Assembly: GCA_030612585.1 (NCBI GenBank)
Contig: JAUWNP010000194.1
Coordinates: forward strand, 1 to 8,575
Length of the DNA stretch: 8,575 nt
Reading direction: 5' to 3'
DNA from: Anaerolineae bacterium
Lineage (GTDB): Bacteria > Chloroflexota > Anaerolineae > B4-G1
The notes under the pieces were generated by a model. The model saw nothing but the letters and a program-made list of their open reading frames with translations. It was not told where the DNA came from and searched no databases. Each line of letters starts with the position of its first letter. Position 1 is the first letter of the stretch. Made by a program: the position numbers and the translations under genes. Positions 5,810-8,575 of this stretch are shown in pieces.

Positions 5810-6077
5810 GGTCGTGCTAGACGGGGAGCTGGCGGTGCCCTGTACTCGCAATCCGCCATAGCGAGGTCAAACTCCCCCCCGAGGGTCGGGCCACTTGATA
5901 CTGCCGATGTCAGGCGGTGTCGAAGACTGGGTCCTGCGCGGCAGGAGCCTCCGAATCCCGTCAGGTCCGGGAGGAAGCAGCGGTAAGGAGCCCCTCCTGG
6001 GCGCCGCAGGGGTGCCTGGTCGGAGCCGGTTGATTCCGGTAAGCCGGGCGGAACGATTCGACGGGGGGTGCACGACC
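5810..6077 (+). ncRNA. ffs: Signal recognition particle RNA, long bacterial form with Alu domain
   Basis: The RNA binds Ffh and with FtsY brings ribosomes making membrane proteins to the translocon. The S-domain core GTCAGGTCC, a tetraloop, then GGAAGCAGCGGTAA is at 5960-5986, followed by GCCGCAGGGGTGCCTGG, the usual return strand. The 5' Alu part has GGTGCCCTGTACTCGCAATCCGC, as in the long SRP RNA of Bacillus. The ends pair: GGTCGTGC (5810-5817) with GCACGACC (6070-6077). This gives about 268 nt, the size of the long bacterial form. The apical loop reads GGGA (5969-5972) rather than the usual GGAA; it still fits GNRA. A promoter lies directly upstream and a GC hairpin downstream at 6093-6117. 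Reading frames open across this segment are not genes. Confidence 0.93.
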
Positions 6078-6092
6078 ACTCGATTCGGCAAT

Positions 6093-6117
6093 GAGGCGGC
6101 GGTAGTCCCGCCGCCTC
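6093..6117 (+). terminator. GC-rich hairpin, likely 3' boundary of the SRP RNA transcript
   Basis: GAGGCGGCGG (6093-6102) and CCGCCGCCTC (6108-6117) form a perfect 10-bp stem with a 5-nt loop, 15 nt after the mature RNA end. No U tract follows, so it may act as a terminator of the U-less kind or as a processing boundary. It ends 18 nt before the yabE-like start, so readthrough into that gene is possible. Confidence 0.5.
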
Positions 6118-6135
6118 CCCTGCAAACGATAACGT

Positions 6136-7548
6136 ATGGAGACAACCGCAACCGACCCGCTCAAACACGCATACCTGCCGCAGGGCCAGGGCTTCATGGC
6201 CCTCGTGGCACTGGTATTCATCGCCGGCACACTGGCGGCCGGCTACCAGATGACGCTGACGCCGGTCACACTGGTGGTGGAAGGTCACATGCAACAACTG
6301 CACACTCACCAGGACACCGTCGCCGCGTTGCTGATGGACGCGGGCCTCACGCTTGAGCCTGAGGATATCATTACCCCTGCATTGAATACGGCTCTTGAGC
6401 CAGGATTGATCGTAAAGGTACAGCGGGCCCGTCCCGTACACGTCAGCGCCGACGGACAAAATACCACGCTCCGCACCCATGCCACATCGGTCGAGGCTGT
6501 GTTGGAGGAAGCGAGAGTGTCGCTGGGGCCACACGACGAGGTGGAGAGCGAAGGAGAACTTCTAGCGGCCAATCCCGAACCCGCCCGCCTCACGGTACGC
6601 CGCGCCATCCCCTTCACACTGCACGAGGATGGCCGGGCAACGACGCTCTACACCACCGCTCCTACCGTCGGGGAGGCATTGCGCCAGGCCGGCCTGACGC
6701 TCTACCTGGCCGACAACGTCCAGCCGGGGCTGGGCGAGCGTATGTCGGCTGGGCGGCACGTCTACGTTGACCGTTCCATACCGGTGGCAATACAGGTGGA
6801 CGGACGGACATTCCGCACCCGCACTCATCGGGAGCGCGTGGGCGAGGTACTGGCCGACCTGGGCGTCGTCCTCACTGGCCAGGACTATACCATTCCTGCA
6901 CTCGACGCCTCCCTGGGAAAAGATACCACGATCCGGGTGATACGCGTCAGCGAGCGCTTTCTGATCGAGCAAGAGCCCGTCCCATTCGAGTCAGTGTGGC
7001 AGCCTGACCCCGACCTGGAGATTGATCACCAGCGAGTGCTACAAGAAGGGGCACGTGGTATCTTTGAACGGCGCATCCGCATCCGCTACGAGGACGGTCA
7101 CGAAGTCGCACGGGCGGTCGAGGACGAGTACGTCGCTGTCCCGCCTACAACAAAAATTATGGGGTATGGAACGAAGATCGTCGTTCGTACCCTTGACACC
7201 CCGTCCGGTCCAGTAGAGTATTGGCGGGTGCTCCACATGTTAGCCACCTCCTACTCCGCCTCCACGGCCGGCACGCCCAAGACGAGTAGTTGGTACGGAC
7301 ACACGGCCACAGGGATGAAAATGCGGCATGGCATCGTCGCCGTGGACCCGCGAGTGATCAACCTGCGCAGCGAGGTTTACGTGCCCAACTACGGCGTCGG
7401 CATCGCCGGTGACACCGGCGGTGCGATCAAGGGGCAACGCATTGACCTGGGATACGACGACGATAATCTGGTGCTCTGGTACCGCTGGGTGGACGTCTAC
7501 CTGCTGACTCCCGTGCCCGCCTGGATCAACTACAGTCTCGGGCCATAG
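6136..7548 (+). CDS. YabE-like cell-wall protein: four DUF348 domains, G5 domain, 3D domain
   Basis: This is a 470-residue membrane-anchored exported protein with a single hydrophobic segment at about 20-37. Four repeats of about 57 residues follow, starting near 43, 100, 158 and 215. Each has a strand, then (T)H/T..TV..LL/AL..AGL, and ends VKVQRA, LTVRRA, VYVDRS or IRVIRV: the ubiquitin-like DUF348 fold. A G5 domain spans about 275-352 (GIFERRIRIRYEDGHEV, then GYGTKIVV) and probably binds cell-wall sugars. The C-terminal 3D domain (about 367-457) has VAVDP (D404), GDTGGAIKG (D426) and IDLGY (D437), the aspartates of the MltA-like lytic transglycosylase fold. B. subtilis YabE, which I recall with three DUF348 domains, also lies upstream of ksgA. 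The ATG is fixed by a TAA at 6130-6132 in the same frame; no ribosome binding site is evident. It ends 9 bp before rsmA, implying one operon. Predicted role: peptidoglycan remodelling. Confidence 0.9.
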   Translation: METTATDPLKHAYLPQGQGFMALVALVFIAGTLAAGYQMTLTPVTLVVEGHMQQLHTHQDTVAALLMDAGLTLEPEDIITPALNTALEPGLIVKVQRARPVHVSADGQNTTLRTHATSVEAVLEEARVSLGPHDEVESEGELLAANPEPARLTVRRAIPFTLHEDGRATTLYTTAPTVGEALRQAGLTLYLADNVQPGLGERMSAGRHVYVDRSIPVAIQVDGRTFRTRTHRERVGEVLADLGVVLTGQDYTIPALDASLGKDTTIRVIRVSERFLIEQEPVPFESVWQPDPDLEIDHQRVLQEGARGIFERRIRIRYEDGHEVARAVEDEYVAVPPTTKIMGYGTKIVVRTLDTPSGPVEYWRVLHMLATSYSASTAGTPKTSSWYGHTATGMKMRHGIVAVDPRVINLRSEVYVPNYGVGIAGDTGGAIKGQRIDLGYDDDNLVLWYRWVDVYLLTPVPAWINYSLGP

Positions 7549-7557
7549 AGCCAGCCG

Positions 7558-8472
7558 ATGGACGTGCGCAGGCTGCTGGAGCAATGGGACCTCCGGCCGA
7601 GCAAAGGGCTGGGCCAGAACTTCCTCGTAAATCAAGCCACACTTGAAAAGATCGTTGCGGCTGCTAAATTGACCCCTGATGACGTCGTCCTGGAGGTCGG
7701 GGCAGGACTGGGAACACTGACCGAACGGCTGGCCCGACATGCTGGGCACGTGGTCGCCGTCGAACTCGATCAGCGGCTGCTGCCCGTGCTGCAGAGCGTG
7801 TTAGCCGACTTCGACAACATCACACTGATTCAGGGAGATATCCTGACACTCGACCCCGCCGCCTTGATCAGCGCCGCCAACATCCAGCATCCAGTATCCA
7901 GTATCCAGTACAAAGTCGTAGCCAACCTACCCTACTACATCACCTCAGCCGTGCTGCGTCATCTACTAGAGGCCAGCCTCAAACCACAGCGCATGGTAAT
8001 CACGGTGCAACGGGAGGTAGCGAAGCGCATCGTCGCGAAACCGGGGCAGATGAGCCTGCTAGCGGTGAGCGTGCAGTTCTACGGGCGGCCGCAACTGCTC
8101 TTTCGCATCAAACCGGGTAGTTTCTACCCCTCGCCAGAGGTGGAATCGGCAGTGGTGGGAATAGACCTCCACGCCACGCCACCCGTGCCCGCAGAGGATA
8201 CAGTCGCTTTCTTCCGCGTCGCGCGGGCTGGCTTCGCCCAGAGGCGCAAACAACTGCGCAATAGTCTGGCCGCCGGTCTCAGGCAGTCGCCTGACGAGGT
8301 GGCAGCCAAATTGAGGAAAGTTAGCGTGGACCCCCGACGGCGCGCACAGACGCTCAGCCTTGAGGAATGGGCCAGGATCACCCGTCTGGGTCGGAGGGAT
8401 GGAGGGCTATGTGACGGGGCGAGCGCTTGTCGGCAAGGGTGCATTTCAGTTTTGGGGCGAATTATGGCATAA
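7558..8472 (+). CDS. rsmA: 16S rRNA (adenine1518-N6/adenine1519-N6)-dimethyltransferase RsmA (KsgA)
   Basis: RsmA dimethylates two adjacent adenines in the 3' terminal hairpin of 16S rRNA late in 30S assembly, using SAM. Visible motifs are GLGQNFL (17-23), the SAM-binding EVGAGLGTLT (46-55), the acidic AVELD (67-71), GDIL (93-96) and catalytic NLPYYIT (123-129), then FYPSPEVESAV and FAQRRKQLRNSL of the C-terminal domain. Family members usually end soon after the LSLEEWARI element (266-274); this one runs about 25 residues further with an atypical, cysteine-containing tail, suggesting that the natural stop has been displaced. Residues 108-117 (NIQHPVSSIQ) are encoded by a 28-bp heptamer tract just before the catalytic motif and look inserted. 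The start lies 9 bp after the yabE-like stop, with no strong ribosome binding site, consistent with translational coupling. Confidence 0.96.
   Translation: MDVRRLLEQWDLRPSKGLGQNFLVNQATLEKIVAAAKLTPDDVVLEVGAGLGTLTERLARHAGHVVAVELDQRLLPVLQSVLADFDNITLIQGDILTLDPAALISAANIQHPVSSIQYKVVANLPYYITSAVLRHLLEASLKPQRMVITVQREVAKRIVAKPGQMSLLAVSVQFYGRPQLLFRIKPGSFYPSPEVESAVVGIDLHATPPVPAEDTVAFFRVARAGFAQRRKQLRNSLAAGLRQSPDEVAAKLRKVSVDPRRRAQTLSLEEWARITRLGRRDGGLCDGASACRQGCISVLGRIMA
7881..7908 (+). repeat. Four tandem heptanucleotides inside rsmA
   Basis: CATCCAG, CATCCAG, TATCCAG and TATCCAG lie head to tail without interruption. They encode most of NIQHPVSSIQ, between the variable loop after GDIL and the KVVANLPYYIT block. 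The same heptamer type, in the same sense relative to transcription, lies in mutL. Confidence 0.85.
8437..8460. other. Possible left end of an insertion sequence at the rsmA 3' end
   Basis: GGGTGCATTTCAGTTTTG (8438-8455) is followed after about 48 nt by the start of a new gene with a good ribosome binding site. The rsmA reading frame continues through it as an atypical tail. The pattern fits an IS terminus that replaced the original end of rsmA. The partner terminus would be outside the window, so this is inference only. Confidence 0.28.
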
Positions 8473-8502
8473 TAGGCCCAACTTGATACCTGGAGGGCAA
8501 AG

Positions 8503-8575
8503 ATGAAACGCACCCGTGACCAATTGAAGGCAGAGTTGATGGCTGAGGCTGAGGAAGTAATTGACGGGCTTCTCG
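8503..8575 (+). CDS. Unrecognised protein, N-terminal fragment (possibly a transposase)
   Basis: Only the first 24 codons are present: MKRTRDQLKAELMAEAEEVI and then DGLL, running off the right edge. GGAGG at 8492-8496 stands 6 nt before the ATG, a strong ribosome binding site, so the start is convincing. The fragment is a charged amphipathic helix without a signal sequence. Its pattern (R..LK.ELM.EAE.VID.LL) recalls the N terminus of ISKra4-type transposases, but the piece is too short to assign. A CATAAT at 8468-8473 could be a -10 element, with no good -35 box. Confidence 0.65.
   Translation, partial: MKRTRDQLKAELMAEAEEVIDGLL

Noticed and set aside
5770..6534. Open frames on both strands across 5770-6534
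   Set aside because: They overlap the SRP RNA gene, its promoter and the start of the yabE-like gene, and their translations resemble no protein family.
7240..7749. Minus-strand frame of 169 codons opposite yabE and rsmA
   Set aside because: It covers the conserved 3D domain and the N-terminal motifs of RsmA in antisense, with no start signal.
1..8575. tRNA, rRNA or riboswitch elsewhere in the window
   Set aside because: No cloverleaf, rRNA-like segment or known riboswitch core was seen outside the SRP RNA; this was by eye, not by covariance model.

Overview
The window looks like chromosomal DNA from a bacterium of the phylum Chloroflexota (Anaerolineae-like), although no marker here proves the phylum. 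The supporting signs are a long SRP RNA with an Alu domain, a G5/3D-domain cell-wall protein directly upstream of rsmA, a secreted protein carrying a YLPIVSK-type motif common in that phylum's exported proteins, and heptanucleotide tandem repeats scattered between and inside genes.

The left part (1-3895) is accessory and visibly less GC-rich than the rest. It opens with the 3' end of an IS1-family insertion sequence. Its right terminal repeat has removed the start of an isoprenylcysteine methyltransferase-family membrane protein gene. The stop codon of that gene sits in a sequence resembling the first half of an integron attC site. Next come an aminoglycoside nucleotidyltransferase-like gene, an intergenic hairpin of 9-bp repeats, and a 499-residue exported protein of probable beta-propeller fold. 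The region ends with a truncated Nudix hydrolase gene that follows a possible IS3-family terminal repeat.

The right part (3896-8575) is GC-rich and core. mutL is on the minus strand and encodes the endonuclease type of MutL. Diverging from it on the plus strand is the SRP RNA gene, with a clear TTGACA-N17-TAGCAT promoter and a GC hairpin after it. A yabE-like gene (four DUF348 domains, G5, 3D) and rsmA follow, 9 bp apart. The window closes with the first 24 codons of an unrecognised gene that has a good ribosome binding site, possibly a transposase.

The most interesting signal is a heptanucleotide repeat of type (C/T)ATCCAG. It lies inside both mutL and rsmA and encodes almost the same peptide, QHPxSSI, in two unrelated core proteins. 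Because 7 is not a multiple of 3, such a repeat reads as the same cyclic heptapeptide in all three frames of a strand. A different, stop-containing heptamer lies only in the intergenic DNA next to the SRP RNA promoter. I see no complete new defence or mobile system in this window.
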